NCBI RefSeq assembly: GCF_938030725.1
Contig: NZ_CALHIQ010000010.1
Location: 1 to 32,572, forward strand
Length of the DNA stretch: 32,572 nucleotides
Direction of reading: 5' to 3'
Source of the DNA: an uncultured Fretibacterium sp.
Lineage (GTDB): Bacteria > Synergistota > Synergistia > Synergistales > Aminobacteriaceae
This document shows positions 1 through 7,761 of the stretch, piece by piece. A program made the position numbers and the translations under genes. Within the stretch, counting starts at the first letter, position 1. The number at the start of each line of letters is the position of its first letter. The notes beneath the pieces are model-generated. The model ran no database searches. It was not told the origin of the DNA and saw only the letters and a program-made list of their open reading frames with translations.

Positions 1-10
1 CCGTCGCGCG

Positions 11-1717
11 TCAGGCGTGCTCCCCTTCCGGGACTTTGTGGTGTACGTGCAGCATCTCGTGTGAGCGGCCCTTGACGACGTTCTCGTAGAGGTAGGTGAT
101 GATGGGGTTCTCGTCGCTGCTCCGGATGCCGGACATCTTGTCCGCGCTGTAGAGTCCCGAGGCGCGCTCCCGCTTCACGGGGGTCAGGCCGTAGGGCTGG
201 CCCGCGCCGCCGACGCAGCCGCCCTTGCAGGACATGACCTCCACCAGGTGGTAGCTTCGGCTGCCGTCGAAGATCTCCGCGATGAGCTGCTGGGCGTCCT
301 TCATGCCGTGCACCACGGCAATGCGAATCTCCTGGCCCGCGAGCGTCAGGGTGGCCTCCTTCACGTTGTCGAAGCCGCGGATGGAGGTCATCTCGATCTT
401 CTCCGAGGACAGGTACTGCTTGTTGCTGTTCAGACAGCGGCGGACCACCGCCTCCGCCACGCCGCCCGATGTGCCGAAGATCACACCCGCGCCGGAGCCC
501 AGTCCGAGGGGCATGTCCGGGGCCAGATCCACCAGCGCGTCGAAGTCGATGCCGGCCTCCTCGATCATCTCGATGAGCTCCTGAGTGGTCAGGACGTAGT
601 CCGTGTCCGGCACGCCGTTCGTCCGAAACTCCTCCCGCGCGGCCTCCATCTTCTTGGCCGCACAGGGCATGATCGCCACGCTGCAGGTTTCCCGCCCGTC
701 AGCTTCCGCCTGGGCGTAGTACGCCTTGATCACTGGGGAGAACATCTGCATGGGGGAGCGACAGGTGGAGAGGTGCTTCAGGAGGTCCGGAGCGCAGTTC
801 TCGCAGTACTTCACCCATGCGGGGCAGCAGGAGGTGAACATGGGGAAGGGCCCGCCGTCTTCAAGCCGCTGCATCAGCTCCGCCGCCTCCTCCATGACGG
901 TGAAGTCCGCGCCGAGGGTCGTGTCCGTCACGTGGTCGAAGCCGAGGGTTCGCAGGGCGGCCACGACCTTGCCGATGCTGTTGACTCCGGGCTCGAGGCC
1001 AAAGCGCTCCCCAAGCGCCACGCGGACGGCGGGTGCGATCTGAGCGACGACGCGCTTTTTGGGGTCGAAGATAGCCTTCCACACGTCGTCGATGTGCCGC
1101 CTGACGCGGATGGCGTTGGTGGGACACACCGCCGCGCACTGGCCGCAGCTGATGCACCGGGTGTGGAGCATGGGCTCGTTGAAGGCGGGGCGGACCCGCG
1201 CCTCGGAGCCGCGGTTGACGAAGTCCAGGATCCCCATGCCCTGAATTTCGCTGCACACGCGAACGCAGTCGCCGCACAGGATGCACTTGTTGGGGTTGCG
1301 GATGATCGCGTAGGAGGACTCGTCCTGAGGCAGGCGCTCCCGCGTGTCCTCGAAGCGAACGCGCTTCACGCCGTAGCGGTGGGCCAGCATCTGGAGGCGG
1401 CAGGAACCGCTCTTGGAGCAGACCGTGCAGTCGCACTCGTGGGCCGCCAGCAGGAGCTCGAGGATCATCCTGCGGTAGCGCAGCAGGCGGGCAGTGTTGG
1501 TGCGGATTTCGAGCCCGTCCCTTGGCTCCATGGAGCAGGAGGAGTCGATCTTCCCCCGCGCGTCCTCCACCACGCACATCCTGCAGGCGCCGTAGGTGGA
1601 CAGCTCGCTGTAGTAGCAGAGCGTCGGCATGTCGATGCCGGCCTTGTGGATGACGGCCAGGACGTTCTTCTCGTCGGTGAACTCCACAGGCCGCCCGTTG
1701 ATGATCATCGTCCCCAT
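11..1717 (-). CDS. hydA: [FeFe] hydrogenase catalytic subunit (HydA/HndD type)
   Basis: Catalytic subunit of a cytoplasmic group A [FeFe] hydrogenase, 568 residues. Visible in order: an N-terminal [2Fe-2S] domain (C34, C45, C48, C61), the His-Cys3 cluster site (H93, C97, C100, C106), two ferredoxin-type 4Fe-4S motifs (C145-C155 and C188-C198) and the H-cluster domain with TSCCPAWV near 295, MPCAAKK, and the distal MSCKGGCVGGAGQP. The ATG abuts the hydB stop and has GGGAGG eight bases upstream. It is the last gene of hydC-hydB-hydA, the composition of trimeric bifurcating hydrogenases that couple NADH and reduced ferredoxin oxidation to H2 formation. The distal motif differs slightly from the usual MACPGGC..GGGQP. 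Family call is firm; bifurcation and direction are inferred from subunit make-up. Confidence 0.96.
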   Translation of the reverse strand: MGTMIINGRPVEFTDEKNVLAVIHKAGIDMPTLCYYSELSTYGACRMCVVEDARGKIDSSCSMEPRDGLEIRTNTARLLRYRRMILELLLAAHECDCTVCSKSGSCRLQMLAHRYGVKRVRFEDTRERLPQDESSYAIIRNPNKCILCGDCVRVCSEIQGMGILDFVNRGSEARVRPAFNEPMLHTRCISCGQCAAVCPTNAIRVRRHIDDVWKAIFDPKKRVVAQIAPAVRVALGERFGLEPGVNSIGKVVAALRTLGFDHVTDTTLGADFTVMEEAAELMQRLEDGGPFPMFTSCCPAWVKYCENCAPDLLKHLSTCRSPMQMFSPVIKAYYAQAEADGRETCSVAIMPCAAKKMEAAREEFRTNGVPDTDYVLTTQELIEMIEEAGIDFDALVDLAPDMPLGLGSGAGVIFGTSGGVAEAVVRRCLNSNKQYLSSEKIEMTSIRGFDNVKEATLTLAGQEIRIAVVHGMKDAQQLIAEIFDGSRSYHLVEVMSCKGGCVGGAGQPYGLTPVKRERASGLYSADKMSGIRSSDENPIITYLYENVVKGRSHEMLHVHHKVPEGEHA

Positions 1718-3604
1718 TTACCACGCCTCCCGAATCGCCCCGAAGGGACAGTTTTCCATGCAGGCGCCGCATCGGATGCACTTGCCGTCGTTGATGAGGT
1801 GCGGGGCCTTCACCGTGCCGCTGATGGCGCCGACCGGGCAGCTCCGGGCGCACTTCGTGCAGCCCTTGCACTGAGCCGCGTCGATCTCGAAGCGCTTCAT
1901 CTTCTGGCAGACCCTGGCCGGACAGCGCTTCTCCGACACGTGGGCCTCGTACTCGTCCCGGAAGTAGCGCAGGGTGGAGGTCACGGGGTTGGCCGCGGTC
2001 TTGCCCAGCCCGCACAGGGCCGTGTTCTGCACGGTGTCCGCCAGTTCCTCCAGCAGGTTCAGGTCCTCCGGCCGGCCCTGGCCCCCCACGATCCGCTCCA
2101 CGATCTCAAGCATCCGCTTGGTGCCCTCGCGGCAGGGCACGCACTTGCCGCAGCTCTCCCGTTGGGTGAAGTTCATGAAGAAGCGGGCCACCTCCACCAT
2201 GCAGGTGTCCTCGTCCATGACCACGAGGCCGCCCGACCCGATCATGGCCCCGATCCGCTGCAGGCTGTCGAAGTCGAGGGGCAGGTCGAGGTGCTCGTCG
2301 AGGCACAGGCATCCCCCTGAGGGGCCGCCGATCTGCACGGCCTTGAACTTCTTGCCGTTTCGGATGCCGCCTCCGATGTCGAAGATGATCTTTCGGAGGG
2401 TGGTCCCCATGGGGACCTCGATCAGGCCGGTGTTCACCACGTTTCCGGTGAGGGCGAAGGCCTTGGTGCCGGGGGAACCCTCCGTGCCGATGCCCCGGAA
2501 CCAGTCCGCTCCCTCCTGGATGATCTTCGGGTCGTTGGCGTAGGTTTCCACGTTGTTGAGCACCGTGGGCTTCCCGAACAGGCCCTGCTCCACCGTGCGG
2601 GGCGGCTTCACGCGGGGCATGCCGCGGTTGCCCTCGATGGAGGAGGTCAGCGCGGACCCCTCGCCGCAGACGAAGGCCCCCGCCCCCTGATTGATGTGCA
2701 GCCTGAAGCTGAAGTCCGTGCCCAGGATGCCGTCGCCCAGGAGCCCCGCCTCCGTGGCCCGGTCGATGGCGGTCCGCAGGCGCTTCACCGCCAGAGGGTA
2801 CTCGGCTCGCACGTAGATGTACCCCTCGTCGGAACGGGCGGCGTAGGCGGCGATGGTCATGCCCTCGATCATCCGGTAGGGGGCCCCCTCCATGATGGAG
2901 CAGTCCATGAAGGCGCCCGGGTCTCCCTCGTCGCCGTTGCAGACGACGTAGTGCTTGGGAGCCTTCTGACGGAGGACGGACTTCCACTTCTTCCCGGTGG
3001 GGAACCCGGCCCCGCCGCGGCCCCGGAGGCCGCTGCGATCGATCTCGTCGCAGACCGCCTCAGGCGTCATGTCGTGGAGCGCCTTGCCCAGCGCCGCGTA
3101 GCCTCCCCTCGCGATGTACTCGTTCAGGTCCACCGCGTCGATCTTTCCGCAGAACTCCAGAACGTTGTGGGTCTGCAGCCTGTAGAAGGGGATATCTCCC
3201 TCCGTGCGGCAGGTGCCGCCCTCCGCGCGGTAGAGCAGGCGCTCCACCACTTCGTTGCCCTTCAGGGAGCGCTCGAATATCTCCTGGCAGTCCTCCAGGC
3301 TCACCCTCGTGTAGAGGACGTCGAGCGGCTGGATGTGCAGGAGGGGCCCCATCTCGCAGAAGCCGATGCAGCCGCTCTTCTTCATGCCAAGGTCCCGGTG
3401 CCCCGGCTCAAGCCCCAGCTCCACGGAAACGCTCAGCCCCGCTCCCTCGCAGAGCTCTTTCAGTCGGTCGTAGATCTTGAGGGACCCTCCGGCCACGCAG
3501 CCCGTCCCGCAGCAGACGACGACCTTCTTGTCCTGAAGGGCCAGGCCCCTTTCCGCAGCGGCCCGCCGCTCCTCCAGCTCCCGGACGCTCGCGATGCGCG
3601 TCAT
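1718..3604 (-). CDS. hydB: NuoF-like NAD(P)H/FMN subunit of the [FeFe] hydrogenase (HydB/HndC type)
   Basis: Flavin subunit linking NAD(H) to the hydrogenase, 628 residues. It has an N-terminal thioredoxin-like [2Fe-2S] domain (CCGTGC near 31-36 and GCIGFCEMG near 110), the NuoF core with the glycine-rich NADH/FMN loop GRGGAGFPTGKKW near 200, the ESCGKCVPCREGT 4Fe-4S site near 485, and a C-terminal pair of ferredoxin motifs (CKGCTKCARSCP and CIRCGACMENCP). The start ATG overlaps the hydC stop as ATGA. The fused N-terminal domain explains why no separate hndB gene is present. In this family the subunit carries FMN, binds NAD(P) and is the proposed bifurcation site. NAD versus NADP cannot be read from the sequence. 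Confidence 0.96.
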   Translation of the reverse strand: MTRIASVRELEERRAAAERGLALQDKKVVVCCGTGCVAGGSLKIYDRLKELCEGAGLSVSVELGLEPGHRDLGMKKSGCIGFCEMGPLLHIQPLDVLYTRVSLEDCQEIFERSLKGNEVVERLLYRAEGGTCRTEGDIPFYRLQTHNVLEFCGKIDAVDLNEYIARGGYAALGKALHDMTPEAVCDEIDRSGLRGRGGAGFPTGKKWKSVLRQKAPKHYVVCNGDEGDPGAFMDCSIMEGAPYRMIEGMTIAAYAARSDEGYIYVRAEYPLAVKRLRTAIDRATEAGLLGDGILGTDFSFRLHINQGAGAFVCGEGSALTSSIEGNRGMPRVKPPRTVEQGLFGKPTVLNNVETYANDPKIIQEGADWFRGIGTEGSPGTKAFALTGNVVNTGLIEVPMGTTLRKIIFDIGGGIRNGKKFKAVQIGGPSGGCLCLDEHLDLPLDFDSLQRIGAMIGSGGLVVMDEDTCMVEVARFFMNFTQRESCGKCVPCREGTKRMLEIVERIVGGQGRPEDLNLLEELADTVQNTALCGLGKTAANPVTSTLRYFRDEYEAHVSEKRCPARVCQKMKRFEIDAAQCKGCTKCARSCPVGAISGTVKAPHLINDGKCIRCGACMENCPFGAIREAW

Positions 3605-4092
3605 CCCGCCGTCGCCTCCTTTCCCCGAATGGACTCCAGAAGCTCCTTGGCCTTGTCCACCGTCATCGTGGGGTGGACCTCGTCGTCCACCACCACCACG
3701 GGCCCCAGCCCGCAGGCCCCAAGGCAGGACACGATCTCCACCGTGAAGAGCATGTCGTCCGTCGTGCTCTGCGCCGCAGTCAGGCCCAGCTCCTTCCGGA
3801 TCGCCCCCAGGATCGTGGCGCCCTTCCGGACGTGGCAGGCCGTCCCGTCGCAGCAGCGGATGATGTGCTTCCCCTTCGCGTTCAGGGAGAAGTTCTCGTA
3901 GAAGGTTGCGACGCCGTAGACCTTGGAGATGCTGACGTGCAGGTAGTCCGCGATCATCTCCAGCGCCGGACGCGGAAGGTAGTTGTAGAGCGCCTGCACT
4001 CCCTGCATGATGGGTATCAGGTTCGTCTGGTCGGCCGAGTAGCGCAGCAGGATGTCCTGGATGCGCGTAACGTCAATGTCCGTAGACCCCAT
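3601..4092 (-). CDS. hydC: NuoE-like [2Fe-2S] subunit of the [FeFe] hydrogenase (HydC/HndA type)
   Basis: Small thioredoxin-fold subunit of 163 residues carrying one [2Fe-2S] cluster. The ligand pattern is the NuoE one: CDGTAC around residue 85 and CLGACG around residue 125. The helical N-terminus with a YNYLPRPALE segment is also typical of NuoE. It is the first gene of the three-gene hydrogenase operon, has a G-rich ribosome site just before ATG 4092, and lies about 90 bases downstream of a strong promoter. Length is normal for NuoE/HndA. Its role is to pass electrons within the HydABC complex in the cytoplasm. Confidence 0.95.
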   Translation of the reverse strand: MGSTDIDVTRIQDILLRYSADQTNLIPIMQGVQALYNYLPRPALEMIADYLHVSISKVYGVATFYENFSLNAKGKHIIRCCDGTACHVRKGATILGAIRKELGLTAAQSTTDDMLFTVEIVSCLGACGLGPVVVVDDEVHPTMTVDKAKELLESIRGKEATAG

Positions 4093-4147
4093 TGAAGCCC
4101 CCCCTTAAAAAACAAGACAGAAACAAATGAAAGGACGCCAGATCCAC

Positions 4148-4168
4148 GCGCCGTCTTCAGCGCGGCGC
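4148..4168 (-). other. leader hairpin in the 5' UTR of the hydrogenase operon
   Basis: On the minus strand GCGCCG and CGGCGC form a 6-bp stem with a nine-base loop, between the predicted transcription start and the hydC ribosome site. There is no T-run after it, so it is not an obvious terminator. It may affect mRNA stability or translation. Function unknown. Confidence 0.4.
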
Positions 4169-4190
4169 AAGACCGACAACTATCTATTGT

Positions 4191-4219
4191 ATTATAAAGA
4201 CAAGTGAAATAATTTGCAA
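4191..4219 (-). promoter_or_regulatory. sigma-70-type promoter of hydC-hydB-hydA
   Basis: Reading the minus strand, a -35 box TTGCAA (4219-4214) and a perfect -10 box TATAAT (4196-4191) are separated by exactly 17 bases, giving a start near 4184 and a leader of about 90 bases. A perfect inverted repeat GCAAG-GCG-CTTGC (4216-4228) covers part of the -35 box and could be an operator. Confidence 0.85.
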
Positions 4220-4228
4220 GGCGCTTGC
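4216..4228. promoter_or_regulatory. inverted repeat over the -35 box of the hydrogenase promoter
   Basis: GCAAG, three bases, CTTGC: a perfect 5-bp dyad overlapping the -35 hexamer. Its position suits a repressor site, but the sequence is short and does not match the Rex consensus (TTGTGA...TCACAA). Tentative. Confidence 0.35.
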
Positions 4229-4230
4229 AC

Positions 4231-4265
4231 AAAAAGGGACGGGAGGCCGATTGACCTCCCGTCCC
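4231..4265 (-). terminator. intrinsic terminator after the symporter gene
   Basis: On the minus strand a perfect 11-bp stem (GGGACGGGAGG with CCTCCCGTCCC, eight-base loop) is followed by TTTTT. It lies about 40 bases after the symporter stop and just upstream of the hydrogenase promoter, separating the two units. Confidence 0.93.
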
Positions 4266-4302
4266 GGGGTGCGAGGCGCGCGTTTTTTCGGAGCGCTGTT
4301 TT

Positions 4303-5694
4303 TTAGAGCCCGCGGTAGAGGATGACGATGAGGGCCAGCGGGATGCAGTAGGAAACGAAGAGGCTGATCCATCCGGGGATGCGGATGAAGCCCTTGGCCC
4401 CCAGGTTGCAGTCGGCGCGATAGTTCTCGAACTTCCAGTCGAAGGACAGGTAGAGGGCTACCAGGATGGCGCAGAGCGGCATCATGATGTCCCCGGAGAG
4501 GTGGTCGAAGAAGTTGAAGATGTCGCGGCCCATGATCTTATAAGCGGCCCAGGTGTTGGCGGGGTCGGGGTTCAGGGAGAGGATGGCCGGGATGCCCAGC
4601 AGGAACATGACGAGCAGGACGCCCCAGGTGGAGGCCTTGCGGCTCACCTTGAAGTACTCGGCGAAGCTGGCGGCCGGGGCCTCGAGGTAGCCGATGCCGG
4701 AGGTGAAGCCCGCCAGGGCAGCCAGGATGAAGAACATCGCGCCCCAGATCATCCCGCCGGGCATCTGTCCGAAGATGACGGGCAGCGCCTCAAAGACGAG
4801 GCCGAAGCCGCTGGTGGGGTCCATGCCGTAGCAGAAGAGCGCTGGGAAGACCACGACGCCGGCCACGATGGCGAAGCCCGTGTCCATGGAGATGACCCAG
4901 AAGCTGTCCATGGGGAGGTCGCTGTCGTCGCCCAGGTAGGAGCCGTAGACGACGGCCGTGGCGATGCCGATGCCGATGGAGAAGAAGGCCTGTCCCAGGG
5001 CGGCCAGCACGGCCTCCCAGGAGAGCTTGCTGAAGTCCGGCGTCAGGTACCACTTCAGGCCGTCCAGGGCCGTTTTGCCCCCCTCGACGGCGGGCTTCAT
5101 CATGACGGAGTTCACCGCCAGGACGATCAGCATGATGCCCAGGATGGGCAGGAGGAACTTGCAGGTGCGCTCCACGCCGTCCTTGACTCCCTGGGTGACG
5201 GTGATGCCCAGGGTGAAGACGACGAAGAGCGTGTAGCCCGCCATCTTGACGGGGTTCTTCATGAGCTCGCCGAACATGGCCTTCGTCGAGTCCGGCGTGG
5301 CGCCATGGAACGCGCCCTTGAGGGACTCTACAGCGTAGGCGAACATCCAGCCGATGATGACCATGTAGTAGGCCATCAGGATGATGCAGGCGATGCAGCC
5401 CACCCAGCCGATCAGGTTCGCCGGCGTCGTCTTGCCCCCGGTGTACTCCCTGATGCCCACGATGGGCGTGCGCTTGATCTTGCGCCCCAGGCCGATCTCT
5501 GCGGTGAAGAGGGGGAAGCCGATCAGGATGCAGATCAGCACGTAGACGAGCAGGAATGCGCCGCCGCCGTAGGTTCCCGTCAGATAGGGGAAACGCCAGA
5601 TGTTTCCGAGGCCGATGGAGAACCCCGCCGCAGAGAGGATGAAGCCGATGCGGCTGCCCCAAGTTTCACGCTTTTGTCCAGCCTGTTCAGACAT
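4303..5694 (-). CDS. sodium:neurotransmitter symporter family (SNF/NSS) transporter
   Basis: Inner-membrane Na+-coupled amino-acid-type transporter of 463 residues. The first membrane segment carries the family hallmark GFSIGLGNIWRFPYL followed by a GGGAFLLVY stretch, as in LeuT-like proteins; about 11-12 hydrophobic segments follow. I chose ATG 5694 (MSEQAGQK) because AAGGTGGT lies upstream and because the 23 residues of the longer frame look non-coding. It follows grdX on the same strand after a 233-base gap with a weak terminator. NSS carriers commonly accompany Grd operons, so uptake of glycine, sarcosine or betaine is the likely role; the substrate is inferred from context only. A strong terminator follows the gene. 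Confidence 0.92.
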   Translation of the reverse strand: MSEQAGQKRETWGSRIGFILSAAGFSIGLGNIWRFPYLTGTYGGGAFLLVYVLICILIGFPLFTAEIGLGRKIKRTPIVGIREYTGGKTTPANLIGWVGCIACIILMAYYMVIIGWMFAYAVESLKGAFHGATPDSTKAMFGELMKNPVKMAGYTLFVVFTLGITVTQGVKDGVERTCKFLLPILGIMLIVLAVNSVMMKPAVEGGKTALDGLKWYLTPDFSKLSWEAVLAALGQAFFSIGIGIATAVVYGSYLGDDSDLPMDSFWVISMDTGFAIVAGVVVFPALFCYGMDPTSGFGLVFEALPVIFGQMPGGMIWGAMFFILAALAGFTSGIGYLEAPAASFAEYFKVSRKASTWGVLLVMFLLGIPAILSLNPDPANTWAAYKIMGRDIFNFFDHLSGDIMMPLCAILVALYLSFDWKFENYRADCNLGAKGFIRIPGWISLFVSYCIPLALIVILYRGL

Positions 5695-5854
5695 GGTAAA
5701 ACCACCTTCCGTTAGCATCGAAGTTGAATTGAACGCTTTATCGCTTGAAGCGCGGACCGACACTCAACTCCAGCCCGCAGCGCGCCTCACGGTGTTATGA
5801 GGAATGCATGAAGGATAAAGATATCCGCCATGCGGGGAGGTCATAACATTTACT

Positions 5855-5889
5855 GAAAAATTCAAGCCCCACAGGAATCTTGGGGGCTT
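5855..5889 (-). terminator. probable weak intrinsic terminator after grdX
   Basis: Minus strand: AAGCCCC pairs with GGGGCTT around a 12-base loop and is followed by GAATTTTTC. The run of T is short, so partial read-through into the symporter gene is possible. The rest of the 233-base gap (5695-5927) holds no convincing promoter; the best matches are poor. Confidence 0.55.
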
Positions 5890-5927
5890 AGTCACCCGAA
5901 GGCTTTTGAGCGAACGAGGAACGGCGC

Positions 5928-6362
5928 TCAGGGGAGGGGGGCGGTGCCGCCCTCCTTCAGGTCGAGGCAGATTCGGGAGTCCCGGAGGGCCCTGCAGAGG
6001 AGGTCCTCGTCGATCAGGGCGAAGTCCTCGCTGCGGCCCGGTCCCGCGTCCTCGTCGATGGCCCGCTGGGTCGTCAACCGTTCGCGGGCCTTCCCGATGG
6101 ACAGAAGGCCCGCGGCGTCGTAGCGCCTGGCGCTCTGAGCCAAAAGCAGCGAGCGGTAGGGCGCCCGCATGAGGGGGACGTTTGGGGGCAGAGGGGCGGA
6201 AACCAGCGTCCGCCCCTCCTGCAGCAGGGCCTCGGCCCTGTCCAAGACGTCGAGAGGGGACCCCTCGACCCGGTGGACGGAAACGATCCCATGGCTGACC
6301 GCGAAGTCCGCGGTCAGCCTGGGGTTGTTCGTCACGATCTCAAAAACAGCGCCGCCGTCCAT
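5928..6362 (-). CDS. grdX: GrdX family protein
   Basis: Small protein of 144 residues encoded directly downstream of the grdB-type gene. The N-terminal EIVTNNP motif, followed by a short charged/aliphatic domain, is typical of GrdX, a protein of unknown biochemical function found in glycine/sarcosine/betaine reductase operons. I chose ATG 6362 because it places the VTNNP motif at the very N-terminus and has GGAGGG upstream; a TTG at 6395 in the same frame has no ribosome site. The gap to the preceding stop is 22 bases, so it is cotranscribed with the reductase genes. Family assignment rests on context plus the motif. Confidence 0.82.
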   Translation of the reverse strand: MDGGAVFEIVTNNPRLTADFAVSHGIVSVHRVEGSPLDVLDRAEALLQEGRTLVSAPLPPNVPLMRAPYRSLLLAQSARRYDAAGLLSIGKARERLTTQRAIDEDAGPGRSEDFALIDEDLLCRALRDSRICLDLKEGGTAPLP

Positions 6363-6384
6363 CGGGGCCTGCGTGCCCTCCAGA

Positions 6385-7689
6385 TCAGTCCTCAAAGATC
6401 GTCTGATCGTCGATGGAGGTCTGCATGGCCTTGAGAGCGCGCATCACGAGCTCGCGCCTCTTGGCCTTGTCTCCGGCCTCGCCCAGCTGGGGCGCTCCCA
6501 CCGGATGGGGGATGGCCACGCCGGGGACGATACGGTTAGCGCCCACCGTCATCATGATGGGAACGATCGTCGCAATCTGCACCACGGGGATGCCCGCCGC
6601 CTTCTCAATCTCGCGCGTCATCGATGCACCGCATCGAGTGCAGGTGCCTCAGGTGGAGGTGAGGATGGCCGCGTCTACTCCGGCCTTCTTCAGCTCGGCG
6701 CCTATTTCCTTGCCGAACTTCTCCGCGAAGGCCACGGCCGTGCCCGTGCCCGTCGTCGTGTAGAAGTAGGGGTGGACCTTGGCGAAGACCCCCTCCTTCT
6801 CCAGCTCCCGCATGACATCCAGCGGGACCACCACGTCGGGGTCCTCGTTGGCGAAGGTACGGTCGTAGCCGCCGTGGATGGACTCGTAGGCGCCCTTCAT
6901 GCTGGAGAGCTTCGAGATGTCGTAGGTGCCGAAGCTCTCGGCGGAGGAGACGCGGATGTGATCCGGGTTCCCGATGGGAACGATGCCGCCCGAGCTCACG
7001 AGGGCGATCGTGGCCTTCTTGATGTCCTTGACGGGGGCTGCCGGCGGGATCTTGTTGAACTTCGGCATCTCGTACTCCGTGCGGAACTCCTCGCCCTTCA
7101 GCTTCTTGAGGAGCATCTCCACCGCGCGCTCGGCGCCGTTCTGCTCGTGGATGAAGTTCTTGCGGACGCCGCGGTGGATGTAACCCTCCACGCGCGCCGG
7201 GCCCAGGGGTTCGCCAGAGAGCAACTTCAGCGCCAGGGCGGCCATGGACTTCAGGTTCTTCCCCATGCCCCGGGCGCTGTCCGCGCAGGGGACGATGTAG
7301 GTCTTCTTGGAGTAGAGCTCCACGCCGGGGTTCTCGATGTACATGCCCGTCAGCGTCGGGATCTTGAGCTCCGCGGCCGCCACCGAGGCGATGTCGCCGC
7401 AGGCGAAGCCGTAACGTCCGGCGTTGAAGGCGGGGCCTGCGATCAGGATGTCCGGCTTCAGGTCCCGGATGAGCTTCAGGCACTCCTCCCGCGCCTTGTC
7501 CGTGTTGTTGCCGTAGTAGCTGTCGCCGCAGACGACGGTGCCGACGATCTTCGCGCCGTCGCCAAGCTCCTTGGCGAGCCCCACGCCGGGGCCAATGAGC
7601 TCCTCCTTGAAGAAGGGCGTCTGGTCGGCCTTCTCCTCGCCGCCGATGCCGGCGTAGAACTGGTTGATATAGTGAACTACACGCTTCAT
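6385..7689 (-). CDS. glycine/sarcosine/betaine reductase component B, selenoprotein subunit (GrdB/GrdF/GrdH)
   Basis: Selenocysteine-containing subunit of protein B, which binds the substrate amine and hands a carboxymethyl group to selenoprotein A. The reading frame is split by TGA at 6651-6649 and continues to a TGA at 6387-6385; decoded as Sec at residue 347 the protein has 434 residues, the normal family length. The context around the UGA is ...ILTST-U-GTCTRCGAS..., the conserved Sec site of this family. The N-terminus (MKRVVHYINQFYAGIGGEEK) is also typical. ATG 7689 has AAGGAGG ten bases upstream. It lies 72 bases after the grdE-type gene. Glycine, sarcosine and betaine forms cannot be separated by eye. 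It should not be annotated as a truncated gene or pseudogene. Confidence 0.94.
6626..6651 (-). promoter_or_regulatory. in-frame UGA (selenocysteine) with bacterial SECIS hairpin
   Basis: The UGA (6651-6649) is followed almost at once by a hairpin in the mRNA: GCACC pairs with GGUGC, then a bulged U (6642), then GCA pairs with UGC under a five-base loop CUCGA. A compact stem with a bulged U right after the UGA is what SelB recognises in bacterial selenoprotein mRNAs. Confidence 0.88.
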
Positions 7690-7761
7690 CGTGTCATATC
7701 CTCCTTATCTGGTCCAAGCTTTCTTTAAAGAATGGCTCCGTTCCCGGCCTTCCAGCCAGGG

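Noticed and set aside
248..2320. 690-residue plus-strand ORF across hydA and hydB
   Set aside because: Antisense to clear hydrogenase genes; Arg/His/Leu-rich composition typical of high-GC shadow frames, no ribosome site and no domain.
4216..4228. Rex (redox repressor) site at the hydrogenase promoter
   Set aside because: The dyad GCAAG...CTTGC does not match the TTGTGA-N6-TCACAA type site, so no regulator name is given.
5695..5927. glycine riboswitch ahead of the symporter
   Set aside because: Characteristic conserved glycine-aptamer segments were not found; only a weak terminator is present.
6385..6651. grdB frame as pseudogene or separate 78-residue gene
   Set aside because: Conserved Sec context and SECIS hairpin show read-through instead.
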